Assembly: GCF_025717045.1 (NCBI RefSeq)
Contig: NZ_JAOVZN010000003.1
Coordinates: 452,004 to 516,003 of the forward strand
Direction: 5' to 3'
DNA length: 64,000 nucleotides
Source of the DNA: Flavobacterium sp. SH_e
GTDB taxonomy: Bacteria; Bacteroidota; Bacteroidia; Flavobacteriales; Flavobacteriaceae
This document shows, piece after piece, positions 26,427 through 36,168 of the stretch; position 1 is the stretch's first letter, and each line of letters begins with the position of its first letter. A program made the translations under genes and the position numbers. Below the pieces are notes generated by a model. That model did no database searches, was not told the DNA's origin, and saw only the letters and a list, made by a program, of their open reading frames with translations.

Positions 26427-27929
26427 CTAATACCCAGGATTTTGTTTCAGGTTTTTATTAGTAGTTAAAACTGTGCTTGGAATTGGAAAAATCGCTCTAT
26501 ATTGCTCAGTTGCTCCTTTTTCCCACCAAGGCAAGAAGAATGTTCCAAAACGAATATTATCTGTTCTTCTTCTTCCTTCGAATGTAAATTCTTTCAACAA
26601 TTCTTGGTCAATAAATGCAAGGTCAATTGTTGTAGGCATTTCTTCGCCAGCACGCGCAGTTACTTGTTGCAAAAATGGTTTTGCTAAATCTGGCGAACCT
26701 AAACGAACGAAACATTCTGCTTGCATCATTAAGATTTCTGAGTAACGAATTAAAACGAAATCATGATCGCGTTCCCATTGTTCTCCAGCTTTCATTTCAT
26801 ATTTTGCTAAACGAACTCCTTCATTTTCTTTAGCATCGGTCAAACTTGTTAAGTTCTCTGTGTATGTCAATGGTTCTCCATTGTCCATCATAATTACAGA
26901 ACCCGTTGCAAGATTGATTTGGTCCCCTTCAAGCATGCATTTTTTTCTCTTGTCTGTGTCTGCAAAAGACGAATATACTCCTGGCTGTGCACACATTCCG
27001 TTAGCGCTCCAAGGATAGTTTCCTACTGGAGAAATGGCTAATTTTTGATTGTAATGCGCAGACATAGAATTCATATAATTTCCAACTGTTCCAGCTTTTG
27101 AATCGTAAGGAATTGCAAAAATGATTTCGCTAGAACCTTGATTTTCTGTTACGAAATTGGCAAAGAAATCTGGCGTTAAACTGTATCCCGTAATTTTTTG
27201 ACATGTATCGATACAATCCTGCCAACGCGCTACGCCAATAAATGCTTCTGAATTAAGATATAATCTAGCTAGAATTGCGTAAGCAACATTTCTAGTTAAT
27301 TTAGAATACACCACATTTGGATTTAAATATGGAATAGCATCTGTCAATTCTTTTTCAACAAAATCATAAACTTGTTTTCTTGTCGAATTTGTCGGAAGAT
27401 CTGTATCTTCAAAATTGGTTACGATTGGCACATTTCCAAATAAATCTAAAAGATTGTAATAGTAATAGGCTCTAAGGGCTTTTAATTCTGCAAAAATTGG
27501 TTCCTTAGCTTTTTCAGTCAAAGACGATTTGTTGATTTGATAAATGATTGCATTGATCTTAGCAATTCCAGTATAATTGTAACGCCAAGCTGAAAGAATC
27601 ATTCTATTATCTGCCTTCCAAGTGTGTCTTTGAGCATCTTGATATTGCCCGCCGTCATACCAGTTTGTTCCTCTTGTTGGAATTGTAGCTTCATCTGAAA
27701 CTACTTCATTCAAAAAGAAAACATACTCACAAGTTGGAAAGTTATTTGAAATTGCATCGGAGAATCCTCTTAACGAAGAATAACCTCCACCTACCAGCGC
27801 ATCAATTTCTTTAGTTGTATTTCCGAAATTTCCATCTTCTACCTGATCATACAACTGTTCGTCCAAATCAGTACATGATACCGTAAAAAGCATGCTTAAA
27901 AGTATCGCTGCTGTTATTTTGATTTTCAT
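26427..27929 (-). CDS. RagB/SusD-family glycan-binding lipoprotein
   Basis: The 500-residue protein has a lipoprotein signal (SMLFTVSC at 12-19) and the SusD helical-repeat fold. It includes LVGGGYSSLRGFSD, KALRAYYYYNLLDLFGNVPIV, and the terminal DNIRFGTFFLPWW with NPGY end. SusD proteins sit on the outer surface as lids of SusC channels and bind the glycan. The gene is 28 bases downstream of the SusC gene. The specificity is not visible from sequence. Confidence 0.95.
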   Translation of the reverse strand: MKIKITAAILLSMLFTVSCTDLDEQLYDQVEDGNFGNTTKEIDALVGGGYSSLRGFSDAISNNFPTCEYVFFLNEVVSDEATIPTRGTNWYDGGQYQDAQRHTWKADNRMILSAWRYNYTGIAKINAIIYQINKSSLTEKAKEPIFAELKALRAYYYYNLLDLFGNVPIVTNFEDTDLPTNSTRKQVYDFVEKELTDAIPYLNPNVVYSKLTRNVAYAILARLYLNSEAFIGVARWQDCIDTCQKITGYSLTPDFFANFVTENQGSSEIIFAIPYDSKAGTVGNYMNSMSAHYNQKLAISPVGNYPWSANGMCAQPGVYSSFADTDKRKKCMLEGDQINLATGSVIMMDNGEPLTYTENLTSLTDAKENEGVRLAKYEMKAGEQWERDHDFVLIRYSEILMMQAECFVRLGSPDLAKPFLQQVTARAGEEMPTTIDLAFIDQELLKEFTFEGRRRTDNIRFGTFFLPWWEKGATEQYRAIFPIPSTVLTTNKNLKQNPGY

Positions 27930-27957
27930 TTTTAATATTTTATGGTTATCAATTCGC

Positions 27958-30900
27958 TTAGTTATTCAGCGTAAAATTTAGTCCAACAGAAATTGTAGTT
28001 GGTCGAGGATAATTGTTGTATCTATCAATTCCAGGAGCAGCCAATCCAGTTTGATCCATTACTCCAGTTTGATTAATTCCGTCTTGAGCATTTAAACCAA
28101 TCTCAGGATCTACACCTTTGTAACCTGTAATTACAAATAGATTTTCTCCCATTACAAACATTCTAACTTTAGATTTTTTGTATTTCAATGGCAAAGTATA
28201 ACCAAGAGATAATGTTTGAAGTCTGAAGAAAGAAGCATCTTCGATCCAGTAATCAGAATACTTAGGAGCAGAAGTAATACCGCTGCTTAAGAAAGAATCT
28301 GGCACGTTGAAAGCTGGTAATCTGTTTGGATCGTTTAGCATCATGTTTGTAGCATTTAAAGCTTTTTGTCCAAACATTCCGCATCCTGAAACTCCAAGAT
28401 CAAAATTTCCATAAGTGAAATTCATTCCGATACCTAAAGTCAAATCAGGCTGAATATTTCCTAAATCTGTTTTATCTGCATCTACCAAAGCACTTTCAGA
28501 AACTATTTCTCCAGCTGCGTTATAATATTGGATTTTTCCATCAGCATCTAAACCTGCATTTTTAAATCCCCAGAAAGTTCCAACAGGATATCCTTCAGCA
28601 ATAATTTGAGAATATTGTCCAGACATACCTGCTAAACCATGTAAAGATCCGCTGTAGATGACATCTGTTTTGTAAGTTGGATTCGAAAGCTTTTCAATTT
28701 TCTGAACGTTATGTCCAAGTGTCAAATTAGCATTCCAGTTGAATTTATCTCCTTTAATAATATCTGCATTTAAAGTCAATTCAACACCTTTATTTGACAT
28801 TTCACCAACGTTAGCCAACATTGTTCCCACTAAATATGGCGGCTGAGGCACTTCGTAAGTGTATAATAGATCTTTTGTTTTTTTAGAATAATATTCAAAA
28901 GATCCGGTAATTCTGTTGAAAAGACCAAAGTCGAAACCAACGTTAATTTGCTCTGTAGATTCCCATTTCAAATCAGGATTTGGATTTTGTTTTGGAGAAT
29001 AAGCCAAACTCCAAGTTTTAGTAACAGGATCATAGTAACTGTCATTTCCAACTCCTAAGATAGAAAGCGATTTATACTCACCAATTCCGTCTTGATTTCC
29101 TGTAACTCCGTAACCAACTCTAACTTTTAAGTTGTCTAACCAACCTTTTGTAGAACTCATAAATTCTTCGTTAGAAACTCTCCAAGCCGCAGAAGCAGAT
29201 GGGAATGTTCCCCATTTATTGTTTTCTCCAAAACGGCTTGACCCGTCACGTCTTACAGTCGCAGTCAATAAATATTTACCATCGTAGCTGTAGTTAGCAC
29301 GAGCATAAAAAGAAACTAAATTTGATTTTCCTTTGTATGAGTAAACGTCACCTAAACGATAGTTGTAACCCGCTCCTAAATTATTATAACCAAAAGAATC
29401 CGTTACGAAACCACCTCTTTGTGCTCCAAAACCTTGGTAGATATTTTCAAGGTAAGAATATCCTGCCAAAGCACTAATATTATGCTTATCGATTGTTTTA
29501 CTGTAATTTACATAAAGTTCACCTTGAGCATTTGTATATTCTCCATAAGTTCTTTGTGCAAAACCTCCTTCAGTTTGTCCTTCCATAACAGCATAAGACG
29601 GTTTGTATGTTCCAGCTTTTACAGCATTATGCTCTAACGAAATATTTGCTGTTGCAGTAAAGTCATTTAGGAATTTTACATCTGTTTTAAAATAACCTAA
29701 AAGTCTGTGTCTTTCATTATCGAAAGTTCTGTTTGTTAAAATCTCAACTGGATTTTGGTAAATATTTCCTGCTACTGAAGTAAAATTTCCTTCTGAATCG
29801 TAAACCGGAATTGTTGGATTTAAGTTGTAAGCTCTTTCAAAAATTCTATAATCAATCGGATGCCATTTGTCTATGTTAGCAAATAATCCAGTATCAAATT
29901 TTACGTCTTTATTATCTCCAAGATATTGATAAGCACTAACGTTTCCGCTTAATCTTTCCAAACCAGATCTTTTGATAACTCCTTCATTGTTTAAGTAAGA
30001 AAGTGAAGTTCTGAATCCGCTGTCTGCTTTACCAGAATTAATACTTAAAGTATGTGATTGCGAAATTGCTGTCTGCTCAATTGCTTTTTGCCAATTTGTA
30101 TTTGCACCATAATCTACCGCATCTGCAAGTCCATTCTGGCGTACATAACCTCTCCATTGATTTGCTGAAAGAAGATCTAAATTATCATTCACATAACCAA
30201 CGCTAGTTTGTCCGTTATAAACAACAGAAACTCCTTTTGTTCCAGATTTTGTTGTAATCATGATCACCCCGTTTGCTCCACGGGAACCATAGATTGCTGT
30301 TGCGGAAGCATCTTTAAGAACGTCAACCGATTTAATATCTGATGGCTGAACCACGTTGATATCAACACCCGCAATTCCATCCACAACAATTAACGGACTG
30401 TTGCTAGCTGTTAAAGAAGTTCCTCCACGAAGACGGATTGTAGAACCTGCGGCTGGATCTCCAGAAGGACGAATAATATTCAATCCCGCTACTTTTCCTT
30501 GTAAAACTTGTTCTGTTGAAGAAATGGTTCCTTTTACTAAATCATCTGCTCCAACTGTAGAAATTGCTCCAGTTAAATCTGATTTTTTCACTTTTCCGTA
30601 ACCTACAGAAACTACTTGCACTTCTGCCAATGCATAACCATCATTTTGCAGACGAACGTCATAATTAGAAGTATTTGCAGTAATCTGAACTTTCTGTGTT
30701 GTTGATCCGATAAACGAAACTTCGATTGCACTTCCTACGGCTACCTGCAGACTGAATTTACCATCAAAATCTGTTGTAGTTCCGTTTTTAGTTCCTACTT
30801 CAATGATAGAAGCTCCTGGCAATACATTACCTGTATTGTCATAAACGGTTCCTGATATCTTTTTCGTCTGCGCGAATAAACCAGCAGAAAGAAAAAGCAT

Positions 30901-30972
30901 AAATATCATCAATACCGCTCCTTTAGCAGTCCACATTTGATGCAGGACGCTTTTTGTATTTTTACTATTCAT
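27958..30972 (-). CDS. SusC/RagA-family TonB-dependent transporter
   Basis: The 1004-residue protein has a signal peptide (about 1-34) and a carboxypeptidase-D-regulatory-like beta-sandwich (about 37-115, KISGTVYDNTGNVLPGASIIEVGTKNGTTTDFDGKF). The plug domain has GKVAGLNIIRPSGDPAAGSTIRLRG and LIVVDGIAG, and a 22-strand barrel follows. SusC proteins import oligosaccharides with TonB energy and pair with SusD. The conserved plug SVDVLKDASATAIYGSRGANGVIM motif is present. It is the central gene of the PUL. Barrel and plug are intact. Confidence 0.96.
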   Translation of the reverse strand: MNSKNTKSVLHQMWTAKGAVLMIFMLFLSAGLFAQTKKISGTVYDNTGNVLPGASIIEVGTKNGTTTDFDGKFSLQVAVGSAIEVSFIGSTTQKVQITANTSNYDVRLQNDGYALAEVQVVSVGYGKVKKSDLTGAISTVGADDLVKGTISSTEQVLQGKVAGLNIIRPSGDPAAGSTIRLRGGTSLTASNSPLIVVDGIAGVDINVVQPSDIKSVDVLKDASATAIYGSRGANGVIMITTKSGTKGVSVVYNGQTSVGYVNDNLDLLSANQWRGYVRQNGLADAVDYGANTNWQKAIEQTAISQSHTLSINSGKADSGFRTSLSYLNNEGVIKRSGLERLSGNVSAYQYLGDNKDVKFDTGLFANIDKWHPIDYRIFERAYNLNPTIPVYDSEGNFTSVAGNIYQNPVEILTNRTFDNERHRLLGYFKTDVKFLNDFTATANISLEHNAVKAGTYKPSYAVMEGQTEGGFAQRTYGEYTNAQGELYVNYSKTIDKHNISALAGYSYLENIYQGFGAQRGGFVTDSFGYNNLGAGYNYRLGDVYSYKGKSNLVSFYARANYSYDGKYLLTATVRRDGSSRFGENNKWGTFPSASAAWRVSNEEFMSSTKGWLDNLKVRVGYGVTGNQDGIGEYKSLSILGVGNDSYYDPVTKTWSLAYSPKQNPNPDLKWESTEQINVGFDFGLFNRITGSFEYYSKKTKDLLYTYEVPQPPYLVGTMLANVGEMSNKGVELTLNADIIKGDKFNWNANLTLGHNVQKIEKLSNPTYKTDVIYSGSLHGLAGMSGQYSQIIAEGYPVGTFWGFKNAGLDADGKIQYYNAAGEIVSESALVDADKTDLGNIQPDLTLGIGMNFTYGNFDLGVSGCGMFGQKALNATNMMLNDPNRLPAFNVPDSFLSSGITSAPKYSDYWIEDASFFRLQTLSLGYTLPLKYKKSKVRMFVMGENLFVITGYKGVDPEIGLNAQDGINQTGVMDQTGLAAPGIDRYNNYPRPTTISVGLNFTLNN

Positions 30973-30997
30973 TAGAATTGGTGTTTAATTTGGTGAG

Positions 30998-32080
30998 TTA
31001 TTTGTCTAAAGTCTTAAGCGGAATCGTTGTATCCGAAATCGTTTTGTCTTTGTTATCTTTAACCAAAACATGGATTTCGCTTAAAACTGGAGAATCCTTA
31101 AGTTCTGAAACTAAGTTGACAAAACCTTTAATTTCTGCAGTTCCTCCAGTAAACTCACCAGAAATTGTTTTTGTGCCCGCTGTAATTGTGTAGATTAATT
31201 TGTTTACACCCACTTCGTTGTTTTTTCTAGACATCCCAAGAAAATCTTTTTGACTGATTTGAGTTGGAAAGAAAGCAAAACTTGGCGGCGGTGGCGGAAT
31301 AAATTCTCCTGCATAAATAACCTGATCGCCTGAATTTGCTGTCCAATTCTCTGCTACCATCAGAAAATTTATTTTTTCCATAACAAAGTCGTCTGGGGCA
31401 TTGAAGTATTGTTTAGGAATAAAATCCATTCTATAAAAACCATTCCCTAAGTCTTTCAATTTAGTTTTTTCGGCAATTTCTGGTTTTGCGGCTTCATACA
31501 TTTGCTGAATAGCCCAGTCATTTAAACCAGCATGCATATGTACACTTGGAGTACCAGCAAATGCAGGGTTAAGATTTGCATTAAACAAAATACTTATAGG
31601 TTTATCAATTAAAGGTTTTGTTGGATATGGTCTAAACAATTCATCTGAAGTATAAAAAGATGAAAAATCAGTATAAGGCATATTTGCCACATCACTTTGT
31701 TTAGATCCATTTTTATTTTTTAGGCGAAACCAGAATCCTGCACTAGCAGCGATTTCATCTGGAGTTTTAGAAAAATAAACTGTTGGAGTTAAAGTAAAAC
31801 TCCAGATTTTATTCCCTTCATATTTTAATTTCGCAAAGTCTGAAGAGTTTTCCCAGTTTCCTGCATCTGGTTCAGATGGAGACCAAATCCAGATGTATAA
31901 ATCTTCTGTTTCGGCAAATGTAGATGCCGACATATCAAAATACCATGTAACTTGTTCGTCATACTTGTAAACAACAGGATATGATGACATTGGCCCAACG
32001 GCTCCTGCAGCTTCTTGTGCCTGAATAAAATTAGGAGCCATCAACAAGGCAAGTAAAATTGTATATATAAACTTTTTCAT
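30998..32080 (-). CDS. PUL-encoded secreted protein with SusE/SusF-like domains
   Basis: The 360-residue protein has a signal peptide (1-21, ending IQAQ). Its beta-rich domains include ITYPVVYKYDEQVTWYFDMS, WIWSPSEPDAGNW and a stretch rich in Trp and Tyr, resembling starch-binding-type surface proteins. A proline run (PPPPPSFAF) separates the last domain. No catalytic residue set is apparent. It lies 25 bases before susC and eight bases after the upstream lipoprotein gene. A glycan-binding role at the cell surface is inferred from position. Confidence 0.75.
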   Translation of the reverse strand: MKKFIYTILLALLMAPNFIQAQEAAGAVGPMSSYPVVYKYDEQVTWYFDMSASTFAETEDLYIWIWSPSEPDAGNWENSSDFAKLKYEGNKIWSFTLTPTVYFSKTPDEIAASAGFWFRLKNKNGSKQSDVANMPYTDFSSFYTSDELFRPYPTKPLIDKPISILFNANLNPAFAGTPSVHMHAGLNDWAIQQMYEAAKPEIAEKTKLKDLGNGFYRMDFIPKQYFNAPDDFVMEKINFLMVAENWTANSGDQVIYAGEFIPPPPPSFAFFPTQISQKDFLGMSRKNNEVGVNKLIYTITAGTKTISGEFTGGTAEIKGFVNLVSELKDSPVLSEIHVLVKDNKDKTISDTTIPLKTLDK

Positions 32081-32088
32081 ATTACTTT

Positions 32089-32610
32089 TTAATTAATAGC
32101 ATTTAATTTAAATACATAAGACACAAAATCTACTCCGCCAGAAGAATGCACTAATTGAATCTGCATTTCTTTGGTTTTACCTGGAACTGAAGTCAATCTC
32201 AGTTCATCTGTTTTTTGCGTTTTTTGCGCATCGCTATACAAATAGATTTTTGTTGCTACACCATTGGTTGGCTGAAAATCTGAGCTAAGAGCCCAATATC
32301 CTTTAGGTGCAAATAACGGAGGGACATCTCCTGTTACTTCATAACTTGTTGGTTTGTTCTTTTCATCTACGTTAAATTTAATTTTGAAATCTTCGTAGTT
32401 AAAATAAGTACTCAAGTTTTCTTCATTTGGTTCGATCTTATTTGCTTTCGCAACTTCATCAACCATTTTCAGATTGGTTAATCCCCAATTTCCATTTACT
32501 TTCTCATAAAGGGTAATTGGTTCCACGTAGCTTCCGTCATCTGTGTTGTCGCATCCAATAGCAAAAAAACACATCATAAAAGCTAGCCAATAAAGACTTT
32601 TACATTTCAT
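32089..32610 (-). CDS. PUL-encoded lipoprotein (DUF5004-like)
   Basis: The 173-residue protein has a lipoprotein signal (CFFAIGC at 14-20) followed by DNTDDGS. The rest is beta-rich (VNGNWGLTNLKMVDEVAKAN, YFNYEDFKIKFNVDEKN, GYWALSSDFQPTN). The length and motifs fit the small lipocalin-like proteins (DUF5004 type) found in PULs. It is the first gene of the operon, eight bases before the SusE-like gene. A binding or assembly role is possible; no activity is known. Confidence 0.75.
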   Translation of the reverse strand: MKCKSLYWLAFMMCFFAIGCDNTDDGSYVEPITLYEKVNGNWGLTNLKMVDEVAKANKIEPNEENLSTYFNYEDFKIKFNVDEKNKPTSYEVTGDVPPLFAPKGYWALSSDFQPTNGVATKIYLYSDAQKTQKTDELRLTSVPGKTKEMQIQLVHSSGGVDFVSYVFKLNAIN

Positions 32611-33083
32611 AATTTTTTGGTTTTCGTTAGTTTGTTATCCCCTTCAAAAGGATACAGCGAAACTAGACGTTAAATAAATCCAAAAAAAAATATCAGAGAA
32701 AAATCAAGATTAAATTCAATATTTTTAAAACACAAAACACTAACAATCAATATTTTATATTTATTTTTACAATTAAAAAATCAAGATGCTGTTTAGATCG
32801 AAAACGGCAGTTTTTTAATGGTAAAAATGACAATATGTAAAATATTCAGCATATTTTTTTCATCATACATATATATAACCTCTTTTTATTGTATAATTGC
32901 AAATAATTTGACTGTTTTTAACATTTAGCGCTCATTTCCCCTTCAAAAACCATCTTTTAAAGCGATGTTATTAAACTATTTACAAAATCTCTAAGGTCAG
33001 ATTTTAATTAATCTCAAACTTATCTTAATTTTAAAACGAATTAACTAACTATATCAAAACCCTATCTTAAACCAAAACCAATC
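32611..33083. other. Divergent PUL/regulator intergenic region
   Basis: This 473-base AT-rich region between the first PUL gene and the SusR-like regulator holds no gene. It should contain both promoters and the regulator binding site. I see no exact TAnnTTTG box at the usual distance from either start, and no long palindrome. Confidence 0.6.
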
Positions 33084-34682
33084 ATGCGAAGAATATTGAT
33101 GCTGCTTTTCTTCATCATAGGTTTTTCTCTTACTGCGAAAGAGACAAATCCGTATCTGGAAGAATTAGATCAGGTTCTCTTAAAAAAAGATATTTACCTG
33201 AAACAGAAATATCGAAAAATTGAATCTTTAAAGAAAAATGTATCCAAGTTTACACTCAGCCAAAATAATGAAGAGCTGTACAATTGTTATATGTCGTTAT
33301 TTGACGAATACAAATCTTTTAAATATGATTCTGCTTACTATTATTTAGAGCAATCTAAAATCAAAGCCAAAGCTTTAAAAGATCCCAAATTCTTATCCAA
33401 AAGCCGAATTAAAGAAGGCTTTGTTTTATTGTCGTCTGGACTTTTTAAAGAAGCAATTGATACTTTAAATGTTATTGATGACACAAAACTCGATCTGAGA
33501 AACAAATTTGAATACTATAATATCAAAGCCCGCGCTTACTATGATTTAGCCGATTACAATCGTGATCAGCGTTTTAATATCCATTATGTACAGCAAGGAA
33601 ATCACTTTTTAAAAAAGGCTTTAGAATTAATTGGAACCAATACAAATGAATATTGGGCCGCAGAAAGTTTAAAACGCTTAAAACAACAAGATTGGCGCGG
33701 TGCCGAATTTGCTTTTAGCTATTGGATCAACAATTACAATCTTCCGCCTGATTATTATGGAATTGCAACTTCAAGTCTCGGATATATTTATTCGGAACGC
33801 GGTTATACCAAAAAAGCGATTCAATATTTAGCTCTCGCCGCAATTGCTGATGTTAAAAATGCCACAAAAGAAACCGTAGCATTGCGAAATTTAGCCAACG
33901 AACTCTTTAAAATGGGCTATTTGGATAAAGCCAACGAATACATCAACATTGCAATGGATGATGCTACTTTTTATAATGCCAGACATCGAAAAATTGAGAT
34001 TTCGTCGATTCTTCCAATTATAGAAAAAGCTCAGCTGAATAATGTAAAAGATAAAAATGACAAACTTGAAAAGATTATTATTCTGCTTACAATCTTAACA
34101 GTTATCATTTTTGTTTTTCTTGGCATCATTTTCAAACAATTAAAGGAAAAAAATAAAGCCAGAAAAATCATGGCCGATTCGTATTTGCAATTGCAAGAAA
34201 TGAATGTGAGTTTGAGCGAAGCCAATGCAATTAAAGAGGAATATATTACGTATTTTATTAAAGCAACTTCAGCTTTCATTAATAAAATAGATCATATTCA
34301 AAAAAGTACTTTGCATAAAATTATCACTAAAAAGACAGATGAAGTTATTGCAAGTTTGAAACGTTACAACGTAAAGGAAGAACGCGAAAATCTATTCCAT
34401 CAATTTGATGAAATCTTCTTGAAATTGTTTCCAACTTTTGTAACAGATTTCAATAAATTATTTCCAAATGATCATAAATGCATTGTGAAAAAAGGTGAGC
34501 TTTTAAATACCGAACTGCGCATTTTTGCATTGTACAGATTGGGAATTCAAGATAGTAATCAAATGGCAGAGTTCCTTGAACTTTCTGTAGCTACAATTTA
34601 TACGTATAAAACCAGAATTAAAAGCAAATCTGATTTTAAAGATACTTTTGAGCAGAAAATTATGGAGATTAAGACGATCTAA
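33084..34682 (+). CDS. SusR-like membrane-anchored transcriptional regulator (DUF6377)
   Basis: The 532-residue protein has a signal peptide (1-18), then TPR-like helical repeats (about 20-315, outside the cytosol). One membrane helix (about 327-348, [19 protein letters not shown]) follows, then a coiled segment, and a C-terminal DNA-binding domain with [40 protein letters not shown]. This is the architecture of Bacteroides SusR, which senses maltose and activates sus genes. It is divergent from the PUL. The ligand is predicted to be an alpha-gluco-oligosaccharide, by analogy only. Confidence 0.88.
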   Translation: MRRILMLLFFIIGFSLTAKETNPYLEELDQVLLKKDIYLKQKYRKIESLKKNVSKFTLSQNNEELYNCYMSLFDEYKSFKYDSAYYYLEQSKIKAKALKDPKFLSKSRIKEGFVLLSSGLFKEAIDTLNVIDDTKLDLRNKFEYYNIKARAYYDLADYNRDQRFNIHYVQQGNHFLKKALELIGTNTNEYWAAESLKRLKQQDWRGAEFAFSYWINNYNLPPDYYGIATSSLGYIYSERGYTKKAIQYLALAAIADVKNATKETVALRNLANELFKMGYLDKANEYINIAMDDATFYNARHRKIEISSILPIIEKAQLNNVKDKNDKLEKIIILLTILTVIIFVFLGIIFKQLKEKNKARKIMADSYLQLQEMNVSLSEANAIKEEYITYFIKATSAFINKIDHIQKSTLHKIITKKTDEVIASLKRYNVKEERENLFHQFDEIFLKLFPTFVTDFNKLFPNDHKCIVKKGELLNTELRIFALYRLGIQDSNQMAEFLELSVATIYTYKTRIKSKSDFKDTFEQKIMEIKTI

Positions 34683-34698
34683 GGTTCTAATTTTTTTT

Positions 34699-34801
34699 TA
34701 GCCACGAATTCACGAATTATTTTTTTTAATATCTATTCGTGTAATTATCGCGCACAAATTTTACGTATCATTTTAAATAAAAATTCGTGAATTCGTGGCT
34801 A
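34699..34801. terminator. 20-bp perfect inverted repeat between convergent genes
   Basis: Arms 34699-34718 (TAGCCACGAATTCACGAATT) and 34782-34801 are perfect inverted copies with a 63-base spacer. T-runs precede the left arm and follow the right arm, so it can end both the SusR-like and the hydroxylase transcripts. The arm words also suggest a mobile palindromic unit. Confidence 0.7.
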
Positions 34802-34809
34802 TCTATTTT

Positions 34810-36033
34810 TTATTCAGTCGTTTCCAACTGCAAAATGGTATTCTGATAAATTTTACTCAATGAAAACAATTGCTCCACAAAAATCATAATCGCAATTGGA
34901 ACAAAGAAAAACGCCAATAAATCTTCTTCATATAAAAAATAAGTCGAAATTATTGCGAGACGGGTATATTCTAAATAATACATCCATTTTCTTTGTTCTA
35001 ATAAAGCGCCACAATTAATTAAAGTCAAAATAACCAGCGAAAGCACAAATATCTTATCGTAACTTTCTAAATAATCAAAATAATAGGTAAAAACCGTTAG
35101 AATCAAAGTACAGATTCCTAATTGTATATAAAGGTAGTTTTTAAACCGAAGTCTTTGGTGCGGATTACTTTTATCTTGCAGAAAACGTTTTTCGAGAATC
35201 GGGCGAATATCTTGATCCATATCGGCTGGACTTCCAAAAACAGCTTTCCACCTCGCTTTGAATCCGCTGGAGCGTTTCCACAATTCGTAGATTTCAAAAT
35301 AGTAATGAAAGTGCTGCCATAAGAAACTGTAGCTTTTTAACGGATGTGTTAAACCGTATTTTGGTTTTTCTTCTTCGGTTTGGAAAGTTCCAAAAAGACG
35401 ATCCCAAAACGTAAACATATCGCCATAATTTTTGTCCAGATATTTTTCATCAGAAGCGTGATGAACACCGTGAACAGAAGGTGTTACAAATACATATTCT
35501 AGCCATTTTATTTTGCCAATAAGTTGTGTATGTGTGAAGAAAGAATAAGCACCGTGAACAATCAACATTGTAATGACCATCGTTGGATGAAAACCAATTA
35601 AAGGCAAAACACACCAAAACCCTGTTCGAATAATCGCCTGAAAAGTAGTAATTCTAGCTGCTGCCGTAAAATTAAATTCTTCGCTGTGATGATGCACAAT
35701 ATGTGCTGCCCAGAAAAAATTAACTTCATGACCTAATCGGTGATACCAATACCAAACAAAATCGGTTGCTAAAATCAATGCAAACCACACCAAAGCATTA
35801 CTTGGAATCTCAAATATTCTATAATCGTCATAAATCAAATAATACAATTGATAAAAACTCGCTGCGACAAATAAGTTAATCAGCCGCTCTGCAATTCCTA
35901 TGGAAATATTGGAAACAGAACTTTCATAATTAAAAATTTCAGGCCTTTTTCTGCGTTGAGCAAGCTTATATTCTAAAAATAAAAAAAGAAAAAAGGCCGG
36001 CATGGCAAATGCTAGAAAATTGATATTTTTCAT
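34810..36033 (-). CDS. Fatty acid hydroxylase / sterol desaturase family membrane protein
   Basis: The 407-residue protein has the eight-histidine di-iron cluster of the superfamily. The clusters are HRLGHEVNFFWAAHIVHHHSEE and later HGVHHASDEKYLDKNYG, with several membrane helices around them and at the C-terminus. Related enzymes use oxygen to hydroxylate acyl or alkyl chains. Alkylglycerol monooxygenase-like proteins have a similar two-part layout with extra C-terminal helices. The substrate is unknown. The gene is convergent with the SusR-like gene. Confidence 0.88.
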   Translation of the reverse strand: MKNINFLAFAMPAFFLFLFLEYKLAQRRKRPEIFNYESSVSNISIGIAERLINLFVAASFYQLYYLIYDDYRIFEIPSNALVWFALILATDFVWYWYHRLGHEVNFFWAAHIVHHHSEEFNFTAAARITTFQAIIRTGFWCVLPLIGFHPTMVITMLIVHGAYSFFTHTQLIGKIKWLEYVFVTPSVHGVHHASDEKYLDKNYGDMFTFWDRLFGTFQTEEEKPKYGLTHPLKSYSFLWQHFHYYFEIYELWKRSSGFKARWKAVFGSPADMDQDIRPILEKRFLQDKSNPHQRLRFKNYLYIQLGICTLILTVFTYYFDYLESYDKIFVLSLVILTLINCGALLEQRKWMYYLEYTRLAIISTYFLYEEDLLAFFFVPIAIMIFVEQLFSLSKIYQNTILQLETTE

Positions 36034-36098
36034 TTATATGATACTTTTCGATTCTAAAAATTTGTTCAATAGTTCAAACGAAAAAGACACTTCCATTA

Positions 36099-36132
36099 AT
36101 TACGTTCTTTTAGGAGAGACAAAAAACGTAAT
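36099..36132 (-). terminator. Hairpin after gdhA
   Basis: Arms 36099-36110 and 36121-36132 (ATTACGTTCTTT with AAAAAACGTAAT, 11 of 12 bases). It lies 37 bases beyond the gdhA stop on its strand. A short loop and a T-rich arm make a weak terminator plausible. Confidence 0.45.
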
Positions 36133-36168
36133 CAACGAAAATGATCTTTTACGAAAATAAACCTGATT

